This document shows, piece after piece, positions 1-9,031 of a stretch of DNA of 64,000 nt. The stretch lies in NCBI RefSeq assembly GCF_900114055.1, contig NZ_FORR01000002.1:310001-374000 (forward strand), given 5' to 3'. Below the pieces are notes generated by a model that saw only the letters and a program-made list of their open reading frames with translations, ran no database searches and was not told the origin of the DNA. The position numbers and the translations under genes were made by a program. Within the stretch, counting starts at the first letter, position 1; every line of letters starts with the position of its first letter. The DNA comes from Thermoflavimicrobium dichotomicum. GTDB taxonomy: Bacteria > Bacillota > Bacilli > Thermoactinomycetales > Thermoactinomycetaceae.

Positions 1-726
1 AGATAATTTGATAAGCCCCAACTTCATCCCCAAACCTCTGGCCACATCATCCCCTAACGCCAAAACATTCATCTGCTTCATGACTAATAGTGCAAACAAC
101 CAGCCCAAAAAGATAAAGGGAAAAATGCCAGACACCATTTCCAGCTTTCGGCCTTGAACAGAACCGGTCAGCCAGAATAGCAGCTCTTCCAAACCTTTTT
201 CGTTCATCACCAAAATTCCCTGAGTCAGTGAGGCAAATAGAGCAGCTACAGCTGTTCCCGCCAGGGTTAATTTGACCGGCGTCATACCGTCACGCCCTAA
301 CGAACCTAAAAAGTAAACAAAAAGTGAAGTGAGTGCAGCCCCAACTAAACCAACCACCATCAAGGAAGTAAATGCCTGCACCGAAAAAAAGGAAACAGCC
401 ATTACAATGAAAAAGCTGGCTCCGGCATTAATTCCCAGTGTCGCCGGGGAAGCCAGAGGATTTCGTGTCAAACCTTGCATCAAGCCACCAGCAATGGCCA
501 GGCTTGCTCCTACTACAGCAGCAATCACTGTCCGTGGCACTCGACTCGTCTGAATAATGAGATGCTCGTTTGAACCGTTAAAATGGAAGAAAGAATCCCA
601 CACCGTTTGAAAGGTCATATTCTTGAATCCAAACATGATACTTGCCAACATCAATCCCAAAACAAGCAAAGCACCTATAACCAATCCGATTATTTTTGAT
701 ATCCGCGTATGTAAAATCTCTCTCAC
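1..726 (-). CDS. Ferric siderophore ABC transporter permease (FecCD family), 3' end outside window
   Basis: This is a membrane permease that moves iron-siderophore complexes inward as part of an ABC importer. Only the first 242 codons are visible; the frame stays open to the window edge. The start is GTG at 726, six bases after AGGTGA. The visible protein has several hydrophobic helices and the FecCD signatures SRVPRT and GLTRNPLASPATLG near residues 60-95. It is divergent from the lipoprotein gene at 896 and shares with it a spacer carrying three Fur boxes, so both are probably iron-repressed. A partner permease and ATPase would lie beyond the window edge. The family call is firm; the siderophore is unknown. 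Confidence 0.9.
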   Translation of the reverse strand, partial: MREILHTRISKIIGLVIGALLVLGLMLASIMFGFKNMTFQTVWDSFFHFNGSNEHLIIQTSRVPRTVIAAVVGASLAIAGGLMQGLTRNPLASPATLGINAGASFFIVMAVSFFSVQAFTSLMVVGLVGAALTSLFVYFLGSLGRDGMTPVKLTLAGTAVAALFASLTQGILVMNEKGLEELLFWLTGSVQGRKLEMVSGIFPFIFLGWLFALLVMKQMNVLALGDDVARGLGMKLGLIKLS

Positions 727-797
727 TTTCTGTCACCTGACTTCCATTTACACATAAAACCATTCTCAGTCTATTAAATCTTTTCCTTTATTGTCAA

Positions 798-871
798 TGA
801 AAATCATTATCACATTTTTGATTGACAACGATTATCACTATTTGTATATTAGGTAATGAAAATCATTATCA
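798..871. promoter_or_regulatory. Three Fur boxes in a divergent iron-uptake promoter
   Basis: Three 7-1-7 Fur-type sites are seen: TGAAAATCATTATCA at 798-812, TGACAACGATTATCA at 823-837 and TGAAAATCATTATCA again at 857-871. The first and third share a 17-base identical core. They sit between the permease start (726) and the lipoprotein start (896), where iron-loaded Fur would block both directions. The site pattern is seen; repression is inferred from known Fur biology. Confidence 0.9.
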
Positions 872-895
872 AAAACAACAAAGGGGATACAGAAA

Positions 896-1870
896 ATGTT
901 GAAGCGTCATCGTCTGTTCGGCCTTTTTACTCTTCTTATGGTTTTCTCTCTGATCGTTGCTGCCTGCAGCTCTGCACCAGGCGCAGACTCATCCAAAAGC
1001 GAAGCCCAAAAAGGGAAAACGCGTACAATTGAACACGTCATGGGTAAAACAGAAGTGCCAGAAACCCCAAAACGTGTAGTGGTTCTCACCAATGAAGGAA
1101 TCGAGGCTCTTCTCGCATTGGGAGTAAAACCAGTGGGTGCAGTAGAAGGATTTACGGGTGGATGGTATCCTCACATTGCCAAAGAGATGGAAGGCGTTAC
1201 TTCGGTGGGGACAGAGCATCAGCCCAATTTGGAAGCGATCGCCAAACTGAAACCGGATTTAATCATCGGAATGAAAATGCGGCAAGAAAAAGTGTACAAA
1301 CAACTTTCAGCCATCGCACCCACCGTCTTCAGTGATAAACTTCGCGGAGACTGGAAAGAAAACTTCAAACTCTATGCAAAAACGGTGAATAAAGAAGCAG
1401 AAGGGCAAAAATTAATCGCTGCGTTTGATAAAAAAGTGGAAGAAGTAAAGAAAAAAGCGGGGGACCTGACCAAGAAAAAAATCTCCATCGTTCGTTTTAT
1501 GCCTGGTAAAGTACGGATTTATCAAGGAGATACCTTCACAGGTGTTATCTTCAAACAGTTAGGCTGGGCACGTCCAGAATTACAGGCGAAAAATGAATTC
1601 GCTGTGGAAGTCACTCGTGAACGGATTCCAGATATGGATGGCGACATCCTCTTATACTTCACTTATACACCGAAAAAAGATGGAGATTCTGCTTTGAAAT
1701 TGGAAAAAGAGTTTACGAACGACCCCTTGTGGAAAAACTTGAATGCAGTCAAAAATCAACAAGTATTTAAAGTGGATGATATTATCTGGAATACCGCTGG
1801 CGGAATCAAAGCAGCAAACCTGATGCTTGATGAACTCAGCAACAAATACATTCCACAATTTAAAAAGTAA
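896..1870 (+). CDS. Iron-siderophore ABC transporter substrate-binding lipoprotein
   Basis: A 324-residue extracytoplasmic binding protein that captures a ferric siderophore and delivers it to the divergently encoded FecCD permease. It has a lipoprotein signal with lipobox VAAC (Cys24) followed by a Ser/Ala/Gly linker. A periplasmic-binding fold of the FecB/FhuD type follows: TPKRVVVLTNEGIEALLALG near residues 58-77 and LKPDLIIG near 117-124. An AAGGGG ribosome site precedes the ATG by about ten bases. The gene lies just downstream of three Fur boxes and ends at a strong terminator, so it is probably a single-gene iron-repressed unit. Substrate identity cannot be read from sequence. Confidence 0.93.
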   Translation: MLKRHRLFGLFTLLMVFSLIVAACSSAPGADSSKSEAQKGKTRTIEHVMGKTEVPETPKRVVVLTNEGIEALLALGVKPVGAVEGFTGGWYPHIAKEMEGVTSVGTEHQPNLEAIAKLKPDLIIGMKMRQEKVYKQLSAIAPTVFSDKLRGDWKENFKLYAKTVNKEAEGQKLIAAFDKKVEEVKKKAGDLTKKKISIVRFMPGKVRIYQGDTFTGVIFKQLGWARPELQAKNEFAVEVTRERIPDMDGDILLYFTYTPKKDGDSALKLEKEFTNDPLWKNLNAVKNQQVFKVDDIIWNTAGGIKAANLMLDELSNKYIPQFKK

Positions 1871-1903
1871 TCCGCTTCCTCCCATCCCATACCACTTCCA
1901 AAT

Positions 1904-1942
1904 AAAAGGCATCTCTTGTTTTATACAAGGGATGCCTTTTTC
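1904..1942 (+). terminator. Rho-independent terminator after the siderophore-binding gene
   Basis: A 16-bp stem (one G-T pair) with a five-base loop ends in a T run at 1938-1942. It begins 33 bases after the lipoprotein stop codon. Confidence 0.9.
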
Positions 1943-2023
1943 CATTCACCTAAATCTTCCATCCATGTCTTTTTTTATTTGAGACATACTAACATAACAA
2001 ATGATAACGATATTGGTGATGGT

Positions 2024-3031
2024 ATGAACAAGAAATGGATCTCCTCACTGTGTCTCGGAATATTACTTATATCTACCTGTTCTTTTTTAGACAGTGCACA
2101 TGCCAAAAACGAAAACCCTGACATGCTCAGGAAACATATGTTTGAGACAATGCAAAACCTGACAGGCATTCCCTGGTACTATTTGGCAGCCATGAATCAA
2201 TATGAAAAAAATGTTGCCCGTCTTGCCAAAAACAAACCAAAGCAAACAGGGCTGATCTCCATTCAGGTTCCTTCCTATCTATGGGCTGGAAAAGCCAATC
2301 CCTATCTTGATGATATGAAACCTGCCTCGATTCACTTTTTTTCAGGTATGGGTAAAGATGCTAACGGGGATGGTCTGGCCAATCGCCAGGATGATCTCGA
2401 TCTTCTTTATTCTGTTTCTCTCTATCTACTGAAGCAGGGTACGACTGAAACAAACATACGTGAACAATTATGGCAATACTACCAGCATCCGATAACCGTC
2501 GATATTATTACTCACATCGCCAAAATTTTCTTGAAATACAATCGGATCGATTTAGACGAATATACTTTTCCCATTCCACGTCCCTATTCTTATAGCTATC
2601 GCGATACGTGGGGTGCGGGACGCGGTTGGGGTGGCAGGAGGATCCATGAAGGTACAGACATTTTCGCCGGCTATGGAACGCCTGTCCTCAGTACATGTTA
2701 TGGGTATGTAGAGTTGATGGGATGGAATCGCTTTGGTGGTTGGCGGATTGGCATTCGTGATATCCATAACAACTACCACTATTTTGCTCATCTGGCCGGA
2801 TTTCGCAAAGGGTTGAAACAGGGAGACATCGTTAAGCCCGGCGAACGAATTGGCACAGTGGGATCAACCGGATATGGACCTCCTGGGACTGCCGGAAAGT
2901 TTCCGCCTCACTTACATTATGGATTGTACAAGTTTAATGGGCGAAATACCTATTCAATTGATCCATATCCGTCACTCAAAAAATGGGAAAGACAAACCTT
3001 GAAAAAGAAGAAAGGAAACCAGCTAAAATAG
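2024..3031 (+). CDS. Secreted M23 family metallopeptidase, LytH-like
   Basis: Predicted secreted peptidoglycan endopeptidase of 335 residues. The start ATG at 2024 is chosen because a signal peptide follows at once and ends AHA (residues 25-27); an upstream in-frame ATG would lie in the preceding terminator. The N-terminal half (about 35-170) looks like a lysozyme/transglycosylase-type helical domain and contains a calcium-loop-like DANGDGLANRQDDLD. The C-terminal domain has the M23 zinc ligands H208 and D212 (HEGTD) and HLH at 296-298. Length and layout resemble Bacillus LytH (YunA), a sporulation L-Ala-D-Glu endopeptidase; other yun homologues lie elsewhere in the window. Exact bond cleaved is inferred. 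Confidence 0.85.
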   Translation: MNKKWISSLCLGILLISTCSFLDSAHAKNENPDMLRKHMFETMQNLTGIPWYYLAAMNQYEKNVARLAKNKPKQTGLISIQVPSYLWAGKANPYLDDMKPASIHFFSGMGKDANGDGLANRQDDLDLLYSVSLYLLKQGTTETNIREQLWQYYQHPITVDIITHIAKIFLKYNRIDLDEYTFPIPRPYSYSYRDTWGAGRGWGGRRIHEGTDIFAGYGTPVLSTCYGYVELMGWNRFGGWRIGIRDIHNNYHYFAHLAGFRKGLKQGDIVKPGERIGTVGSTGYGPPGTAGKFPPHLHYGLYKFNGRNTYSIDPYPSLKKWERQTLKKKKGNQLK

Positions 3032-3136
3032 AAAACAGCATGGAATCGGTACACTCAATTGAATGGATAATCATATTTCATGATTTCTGTTATCTTATTC
3101 CTGATTACGTGTTTTTTCAGCCACTGAACTAAACTT

Positions 3137-3174
3137 AAAAAAGGCTACTGGATGATCCCCAGCAGCCTTTTTTA
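3137..3174. terminator. Bidirectional terminator between convergent genes
   Basis: AAAAAAGGCT-A-CTGG pairs with CCAG-C-AGCCTTTTTT around a short loop, with A and T runs on both sides. It serves the M23 gene and the amino-acid permease that converge here. Confidence 0.85.
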
Positions 3175-3186
3175 TTATTATTCATT

Positions 3187-4614
3187 CTATTCAGATGATT
3201 GATTGAGATGGGATTTTCTTCGAGAGTACAGGAAATAGATAACGATTCCAATCACCCACCAAACGAGGAAACGAATCCAGGTTTCCAATGGTAAGCCAAA
3301 CATGAGAAAGAGACAGAAAATGACTGCGAGAGTAGGAATAGAGAAAATGGCTAGACCAGGTTTGGACGGAATTCCTGGACAACGGAATTTCCGCTCCAGA
3401 TTGGGTTGGGTAAATCGAAGCACAATCACTGCAATCGAAATCAGCACGAATGCCGCCAAGGTTCCCAAGTTAACCAGCTCAGCCAGCTTATCTAATGGAA
3501 AGATTGCCCCCAACAGTCCACAAGCTATTCCATAGATCCAGGTTGCTTTATATGGCGTTTGATACTTTGGATGGACAGTGGAGAAAAATTTGGGCAGCAA
3601 TCCATCACGGGACATGGCGAAACCGATCCGGATTTGTCCATAGAGCATAACCAGCATGACGGTCATCATCCCGATCACAACACCGAGGTCGATAATACCA
3701 GCAACCCAATCCTGCCCCACAAATTTCATCACATAAGATACAGGAGCCGCTTGTCCCTTGAAATTCGTAAATGGCATAGCTCCGGTAACAATCAGAGTTA
3801 CAATGATATAGAAAATGGTACAGATCCCCAGGGACCATAAAATTCCTCTGGGCAGATCCTTACCGGGATTCCGTGTTTCTTCAGCTGCTGAACTTACAGC
3901 ATCAAATCCCAAATAAGCAAAGAACACGACGGATGCGGCTGCCCAAACACCACTAAATCCAAAGGGCATAAATGGGGTCCAGTTGTCCGGTTTTACATAG
4001 GCCACACCAACCAGGACGACAAGAACAACGACTGCCAATTTTAACCATACCATGATGTTGTTAACCCATTTTGATTCACGCACACCAATCGAAAGTAAAA
4101 AAGTGATAATCATAACAATCAGAAACGCTGGCAGATTAAAGTACGTACCTTGTGCTGTGTCAAATGCTCCCGTCAAGGCTTTCGGTAATTCAATGCCAAA
4201 TCCACTTAAAAATGATTGGAAGTAACCGGACCATCCACCCGATACCGTACTCACCGCCAGCATATACTCGAGCATCAAATCCCAACCAATGACCCATGCC
4301 AGAAACTCACCCAATGTGACATACGTATAGGTATAAACAGATCCAGAAATAGGAACCATGGAAGCAAATTCAGCATAAGCAAAAGCACTGAGAGCACAAG
4401 CAATTCCGGCAATGATAAAGGAAAGAACCAGTCCCGGTCCAGCTGTTAATGCCCCTTTTCCTGTCAGCACGAAAATCCCTGTTCCAATAATGGCTCCAAT
4501 TCCCAAAAAAGTGAGGTCAAATGCGGATAAATCGCGGCGAAGCGGAATTCCTCCAACTCCTTCTTCTCTTTGCTTCAATAAAGTGCTTACACTTTTCCTC
4601 CTGAAAAGATCCAT
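3187..4614 (-). CDS. APC family amino acid permease (YfnA-like)
   Basis: A 475-residue integral membrane permease of the amino acid-polyamine-organocation superfamily, cationic amino acid transporter branch. About twelve hydrophobic segments are visible. The TM1 signature GIGAIIGTGIFVLTG, where substrate binds in this family, is at residues 36-50. Sequence and length fit Bacillus YfnA. AAAGGAGG lies about eight bases before the ATG. The gene is monocistronic between two hairpin terminators. Substrate is not certain; family members move branched-chain, basic or threonine-type amino acids. Confidence 0.9.
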   Translation of the reverse strand: MDLFRRKSVSTLLKQREEGVGGIPLRRDLSAFDLTFLGIGAIIGTGIFVLTGKGALTAGPGLVLSFIIAGIACALSAFAYAEFASMVPISGSVYTYTYVTLGEFLAWVIGWDLMLEYMLAVSTVSGGWSGYFQSFLSGFGIELPKALTGAFDTAQGTYFNLPAFLIVMIITFLLSIGVRESKWVNNIMVWLKLAVVVLVVLVGVAYVKPDNWTPFMPFGFSGVWAAASVVFFAYLGFDAVSSAAEETRNPGKDLPRGILWSLGICTIFYIIVTLIVTGAMPFTNFKGQAAPVSYVMKFVGQDWVAGIIDLGVVIGMMTVMLVMLYGQIRIGFAMSRDGLLPKFFSTVHPKYQTPYKATWIYGIACGLLGAIFPLDKLAELVNLGTLAAFVLISIAVIVLRFTQPNLERKFRCPGIPSKPGLAIFSIPTLAVIFCLFLMFGLPLETWIRFLVWWVIGIVIYFLYSRRKSHLNQSSE

Positions 4615-4814
4615 CTAACTACCTCCTTTTTTGATTGATGAAGAAATAGATATTTCCATAATTTCAGAAAATATCTATTTCATATTTGTAAAGATATAAT
4701 AGCATAAATGAATGGAGAATTGAATATAAAAATTCACTTTTTATTAATAAAAACAACGATTTTAACGGGAATTTATATTATAAAATATTATTTTATACAT
4801 AATATTAAAACAAT

Positions 4815-4852
4815 AAGTTCACCCACTTTTAAAAAGGGGTGAACTTTTTTTG
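4815..4852. terminator. Terminator downstream of the glutaredoxin gene
   Basis: AAGTTCACCC pairs with GGGTGAACTT, extended by a T4/A5 stem. There is a run of seven or more T on the plus strand and a weaker T-rich stretch on the minus strand, where the upstream gene (4859-5089) ends. The 4620-4810 stretch toward the permease is AT-rich and holds no gene. Confidence 0.7.
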
Positions 4853-4858
4853 GTTGAT

Positions 4859-5089
4859 TCATTTACGTCCCAGAGCTTCTAAAATAGCGTCTGGCTGTAA
4901 ACCATGGATCGCCTGATTTCCCACAACCGTTACGGGTACGCCTAAAAATCCCATCTTTTTCACTTCTTCCAGGTAAGCAGGATTTGATCCACAATCTCTT
5001 ACTTCATACTCAATTTGGTAATCAGACAAAAATCGCTTTAATACGTTACACTCGATACAATGCGGTTTCGAGTAAACAATCACTTTCAT
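4859..5089 (-). CDS. Glutaredoxin family protein (NrdH-like)
   Basis: A 76-residue thiol-disulfide oxidoreductase with a thioredoxin fold. The active-site CIEC lies at residues 11-14 after a beta strand, and a cis-Pro motif GVPVTVV sits near residues 50-56. Small NrdH-like glutaredoxins reduce ribonucleotide reductase or cytosolic disulfides using thioredoxin reductase or low-molecular-weight thiols. The electron donor here is unknown. A GGGGGAAGAAG ribosome site precedes the ATG. The gene is divergent from the UbiD decarboxylase with a spacer of about 80 bases that must hold both promoters. Confidence 0.88.
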   Translation of the reverse strand: MKVIVYSKPHCIECNVLKRFLSDYQIEYEVRDCGSNPAYLEEVKKMGFLGVPVTVVGNQAIHGLQPDAILEALGRK

Positions 5090-5168
5090 TCGAACTTCTT
5101 CCCCCTTTTCCCTTATTATATCTTTTTTCTTCCGCTATAATAGGACTAGAATTTGATGAACGGGAGAG

Positions 5169-6935
5169 ATGACATTGCATAAGAATTTACGATCTTTTAT
5201 CGAACAACTCAAACAGGAAAAGGATTTGGTAGAAATTGATGCACCTGTTGACCCCAATCTTGAACTGGCTGAAATCCACCGACGAGTCATTGCGGAAGAA
5301 GGACCTGCTCTGCTCTTTACCAATATTCGCGGGAGCCATTTCCCGGTTATCACTAATTTATTTGGTACTCCACGCCGAGTAGAACTCGCTTTTGGCCCCC
5401 GTCCGGAACAGTTGATGAAGCAAATCGTTCAGCTCATGCCTAAGTTAATGCCCCCGAGTCCAAAAGCTTTATGGGGTGAACGAAAGCTCATCAGCGATTT
5501 ATTCCGAATTGGCCTAAAGCCTGTTTCCAGGAACAAGGCGCCTGTGTTGGAAAAACAGCAAACCAGGGTTGACTTGACCAAACTTCCGGTCATCACATCC
5601 TGGCAAGAAGATGGCGGGCCCTTTATCACACTCCCATTGGTTTACACCGAACATCCGGTCACCCATCAGCATAATCTGGGCATGTATCGCATGCAAATCT
5701 TTGATGAAAAAACAACCGGAATGCACTGGCAAATCCACAAAGGCGGCGGGTTCCATTACCATGAAGCGGAACAGCGCAATGAGCCCTTGCCTGTTCGGGT
5801 TTTTCTAGGGGGACCACCTGCACTCATCGTATCCGCCATTGCTCCGGTTCCTGAATTTTTGCCTGAACTTTTACTGGCTTCCCTGCTATTGGGAGAAAAA
5901 TTACCTGTGGTCAAAGAAGGACAAGGATACCCCATCGTAGCTGAAGCAGAGTTTGTTCTTTCTGGAAAGGTATTGCCACACGAGCGTCGGCTTGAAGGGC
6001 CTTTTGGAGACCACTATGGTTACTATTCTCTGGCTCATGAATTCCCTGTTTTCCATGTTGAAAGTATCCATCACCGCAAAGATGCCATTTACCCTGCTAC
6101 TGTCGTTGGAAAGCCAAAGCAGGAGGACTACTATTTAGGCGAGTTTCTGCAACGTCTTCTTTCTCCAGCCTATCCGATGGCCATGCCAGGTGTCCGTGAT
6201 CTATGGGCTTATCCAGAAACAGGTGTTCATGCTCTGGCTGCTGCCGTTGTACGCGAAAGCTATAAACGGGAAGCCCTTGCCAATGCCTTCCGTATTCTAG
6301 GTGAAGGTCAATTAACCCTCACCAAGTTTTTAATCATTACGGATCAGCCCACTCCTCTCGAAGATTTCAAACGTCTTTTTGAGCTCATCATGGAGCGATT
6401 TGATCCGGCAACCGACCTGTTTATCTTTAACCATACTTCGATGGATACACTTGATTACACCGGTCGCCGGCTCAATCATGGCAGTAAAGCGATACTGGTC
6501 GGAACAGGCGAACCGATTCGTGATTTGCCATCCCATTTTGAGGGACCTGATATGGATGGGGTTCGAAAAGCAGCGATATATTGCCGAGGAGCTCTGGTTC
6601 TGGAAACATCCCCCTTTACAGAACGCCCTGAGCTCGCCCAGGAACTGCTGGATCACTATGGTGATCAGTTACAGCAATGGCCTTTTATCTTCCTGGTTGA
6701 CGATATTCAAGCAGCTTCCGGTCAAACCCCGTTTTTATGGACCATCTTTACACGTTTCGACCCAGCCCATGATATCTACGCTCGTACGGATTTGGTGCGC
6801 CATCATCCGAGCTACCGTTTCCCCATTCTGGTCGATGCACGTATGAAACCAGGATATCCTGATGAGCTGGAAGTAGATCCGAAAATCAAAAAGCTGGTCG
6901 ATGAGCGCTGGAAAGAATATTTTCCAAGATCATGA
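5169..6935 (+). CDS. UbiD family prenylated-FMN decarboxylase
   Basis: A 588-residue UbiD/Fdc-type decarboxylase that uses prenylated FMN to remove carboxyl groups from aromatic or unsaturated acids. Visible catalytic elements are NLGMYR (R174) and EGPFGDH (E276 and D281), matching the Arg/Glu/acid triad of the family. Homologues of this length occur in menaquinone (futalosine-type) or aromatic acid pathways; no neighbouring gene decides which. No UbiX-like prenyltransferase is in the window. The ATG at 5169 follows GGGAGAG with little spacing. A TTG at 5175 has better spacing and would remove two residues, so the exact start is open. Confidence 0.88.
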   Translation: MTLHKNLRSFIEQLKQEKDLVEIDAPVDPNLELAEIHRRVIAEEGPALLFTNIRGSHFPVITNLFGTPRRVELAFGPRPEQLMKQIVQLMPKLMPPSPKALWGERKLISDLFRIGLKPVSRNKAPVLEKQQTRVDLTKLPVITSWQEDGGPFITLPLVYTEHPVTHQHNLGMYRMQIFDEKTTGMHWQIHKGGGFHYHEAEQRNEPLPVRVFLGGPPALIVSAIAPVPEFLPELLLASLLLGEKLPVVKEGQGYPIVAEAEFVLSGKVLPHERRLEGPFGDHYGYYSLAHEFPVFHVESIHHRKDAIYPATVVGKPKQEDYYLGEFLQRLLSPAYPMAMPGVRDLWAYPETGVHALAAAVVRESYKREALANAFRILGEGQLTLTKFLIITDQPTPLEDFKRLFELIMERFDPATDLFIFNHTSMDTLDYTGRRLNHGSKAILVGTGEPIRDLPSHFEGPDMDGVRKAAIYCRGALVLETSPFTERPELAQELLDHYGDQLQQWPFIFLVDDIQAASGQTPFLWTIFTRFDPAHDIYARTDLVRHHPSYRFPILVDARMKPGYPDELEVDPKIKKLVDERWKEYFPRS

Positions 6936-6937
6936 AA

Positions 6938-6966
6938 GGGCATCCCTCAGGGGGTGCCTAAGTTTT
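6938..6966 (+). terminator. Weak terminator after the UbiD gene
   Basis: GGGCATCCC pairs with GGGGTGCCT (two wobble pairs), followed by AAGTTTTA. The T tract is short, so readthrough into the next gene is possible. Confidence 0.6.
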
Positions 6967-6989
6967 AGCAAGAAGGGAATATAGGAGAT

Positions 6990-7634
6990 ATGATGATTAT
7001 TAAGAAAAGAGATGAGGAGGACATGGCAAATTCTTTTCCCAAACATCTTCCAAAAGACGCACATCCAGAGAATAAGCTCTTGTTTCACACGCTAAAACAA
7101 TATCTCCCTCCCGATTATCTGGTTTTTTACCAACAAACTCTATTCGGTTACCAACCCGAATTCACGATTATCGGTCCGGATTTGGGGTTGATTGTATTGG
7201 AAGTGGAACATCTGTCCCATTTATCAACCTGGTATCCACCCTACTCACTCATGCATCCAAATACAGTCATTATTACTCCAGCACTGCTGCGAGCTCGAAA
7301 CTACGCTTGCCAAATCAGCCACTCTCTTCAGCAAAAAATACAACACACACAAGGATCGTCTTCTTTTTCCTTTCCATATGGTTACGGCATTGTGTTCACT
7401 CAACTGTATCAAGAAAACTTGAAACAAAAAGGATTAGCTTCTTTACTTCATTGTCCCTATGTGCTAACGCGTGATGATATTGATCCATGCTCCCGTTCTT
7501 TTTCCAGTGAAGCTTTGCTTCAATGCCTGAAAAAATTAATTGCGAATCCGTGTCCCATTTCTGTTTCGCTGCTCTCTTATATCATGAAAACAGCTTTGCT
7601 TCAGGTAAACACAAAAGATCCCCTGATGAATTAA
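6990..7634 (+). CDS. NERD-like domain protein with altered catalytic residues
   Basis: A 214-residue protein. Residues about 28-75 resemble the nuclease-related NERD domain: PDYLVFYQQTLFGYQPEF, then LGLIVLEVE. In NERD nucleases the pattern is usually D followed by ExK; here the positions read PEF and EVE, so the Asp and Lys are replaced and activity is doubtful. The C-terminal half is not recognised. Starts at 6990, 6993 and 7023 all have a purine-rich site; the 7023 ATG follows AGGAGG very closely. It converges on ykuS with a shared hairpin over its own stop codon. Confidence 0.6.
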   Translation: MMIIKKRDEEDMANSFPKHLPKDAHPENKLLFHTLKQYLPPDYLVFYQQTLFGYQPEFTIIGPDLGLIVLEVEHLSHLSTWYPPYSLMHPNTVIITPALLRARNYACQISHSLQQKIQHTQGSSSFSFPYGYGIVFTQLYQENLKQKGLASLLHCPYVLTRDDIDPCSRSFSSEALLQCLKKLIANPCPISVSLLSYIMKTALLQVNTKDPLMN

Positions 7635-7656
7635 GCTTCATCCAAGGGGATCTTCT
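7613..7656. terminator. Convergent hairpin terminator overlapping a stop codon
   Basis: AAGATCCCC-TGATGAA pairs with TTCATCC-AAGGGGATCTT around a six-base loop that contains the NERD-like gene's stop codon. It sits between convergent genes and can act both ways; T runs are modest. Confidence 0.75.
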
Positions 7657-7658
7657 AC

Positions 7659-7913
7659 TTATCTTGGCAGTTGCTCCAAGCGCTGGTAAATTTGCTCTTC
7701 TGTTAACCCATTGGCACTAATGACAGGACAGTTTTGCACAATATCCTGCATGCCCATCACATTCTCATCAACACCAGAAATGACAATGGCATCATATTGG
7801 GCCTGTTCTGCATTATTGCCATTGGCCTGGCCCAAGGTTTCCACCTGATAACCTTGTCGACTCAAGTATTCTTGTACATTTGAAAGATTGGCTTCTACAG
7901 CTACTCGTTTCAA
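7659..7913 (-). CDS. ykuS: UPF0180 family protein YkuS
   Basis: A small protein of about 84 residues matching Bacillus YkuS over its whole length, including NVQEYLSRQGYQVETL and SGVDENVMGMQDI. Function is unknown in the family. The start is set at TTG 7913 because GGAGGTG lies about seven bases upstream. The ATG at 7928 overlaps that ribosome site and has none of its own. The 100 bases between this gene and the AIM24 gene upstream show no clear terminator, so both may be co-transcribed. Confidence 0.82.
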   Translation of the reverse strand: MKRVAVEANLSNVQEYLSRQGYQVETLGQANGNNAEQAQYDAIVISGVDENVMGMQDIVQNCPVISANGLTEEQIYQRLEQLPR

Positions 7914-8030
7914 AGTCAACACCTCCAATAAGAGTGTGCAACCAAATAATCCAGTTTATACAAAAAAATGACCCCCCACCTGGATCGGTAAGGGATCGGT
8001 GATAGACCATCCTGCCATACCATATAAACA

Positions 8031-8822
8031 TTAATCCAAAATTTCACCAATGATTCCGCCAATTCCACTGCCACTGCTTTTTTCGCCATCTTCGCCAGCT
8101 GCCTGTGCAAATATACGGCTGACCAAACGATTAAATGGAAGTGACTGAATCCAGACGGTACCTGGACCTCTCAGTGTTGTAAAAAACAAGCCTTCCCCAC
8201 CAAAAAGTGCTGTCTTCACATCTCCCACAAATTCCGTTTGGTATTGTACATTTCTTGTCATGGCGACAAGGCAGCCAGAATCTACACGAATAATTTCATC
8301 GGGAAACAGGACTTTTTTATAAATGGTTCCACCTGAATGGATAAAAGCGAGCCCATCTCCTTCCAGTTTCTGCAAGATGAAACTTTTCCCTGTGAAAAAT
8401 TTCCGGGCCATTTTTTGTTGAAATTCAATTCCCACAGATACGCCTTTCGCTGCACAGAGAAAAGCATCCTTTTGGCAGATAATTTTGCCCCCCAATTCAG
8501 CCAAATCCATGGGGACGATTTTGCCTGGATACGGGGCTGCAAACGAAACATGCCTTTTCCCCTGGATCGCTGTATTGGTAAAGAGGGTCATAAACAACCC
8601 TTCTCCCGAAAGAAGACGTTTTCCAGCACTAAACAATTTACCAAACAGACCACTGCTGGCTTGGCTACCATCACCAAAAATGGTTTCCATCTGGATATCG
8701 TTTTCCATCATCATTAAGCTTCCTGCTTCAGCGATCACACTTTCACCGGGATCCAATTCAATTTCCACAAATTGCATATCTTCACCATAAATACGAAAGT
8801 CAATTTCGTGAGCATTTTTCAC
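8031..8822 (-). CDS. AIM24/TIGR00266 family protein
   Basis: A 263-residue beta-rich protein of the TIGR00266 (AIM24) family. Conserved stretches include GEDMQFVEIELDPGESVIAE (residues 13-32), FGDGSQ and GPGTVWIQSLP. The bacterial role is unknown; mitochondrial AIM24 affects inner-membrane organisation. The start codon is GTG, supported because family members begin with the same HEIDFRIYGEDMQ block. No signal peptide is visible, but the Gly-rich C-terminus GSGIGGIIGEILD is typical. It stands alone, about 200 bases from the peptide importer. Confidence 0.85.
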   Translation of the reverse strand: MKNAHEIDFRIYGEDMQFVEIELDPGESVIAEAGSLMMMENDIQMETIFGDGSQASSGLFGKLFSAGKRLLSGEGLFMTLFTNTAIQGKRHVSFAAPYPGKIVPMDLAELGGKIICQKDAFLCAAKGVSVGIEFQQKMARKFFTGKSFILQKLEGDGLAFIHSGGTIYKKVLFPDEIIRVDSGCLVAMTRNVQYQTEFVGDVKTALFGGEGLFFTTLRGPGTVWIQSLPFNRLVSRIFAQAAGEDGEKSSGSGIGGIIGEILD

Positions 8823-8981
8823 AAGCAGTCACATCCTATGCAAAAGGTTCTCAACTATTTATATATTACCTTTTTATCTTGAATAATTGTACTTGTTCTC
8901 ATAAGTTTTTTCTCTACTTTGCAATTGAATGATTGAGATCACTGACTTACAGATTTATTCCCGACCGAATCTTAAGTCCCC

Positions 8982-9023
8982 AAAAAAATAATCCTGCCTA
9001 ACACCAATTCACTTAGGCAGGAT
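8982..9023 (-). terminator. Terminator of the peptide-importer operon
   Basis: An 11-bp perfect stem (ATCCTGCCTAA with TTAGGCAGGAT) followed on the minus strand by seven T, directly after the last permease gene. Confidence 0.9.
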
Positions 9024-9031
9024 ATTCTTGC

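Noticed and set aside
1916-2023. N-terminal extension of the M23 peptidase from an upstream ATG
   Set aside because: It would start inside the preceding terminator and place 36 residues before a good signal peptide.
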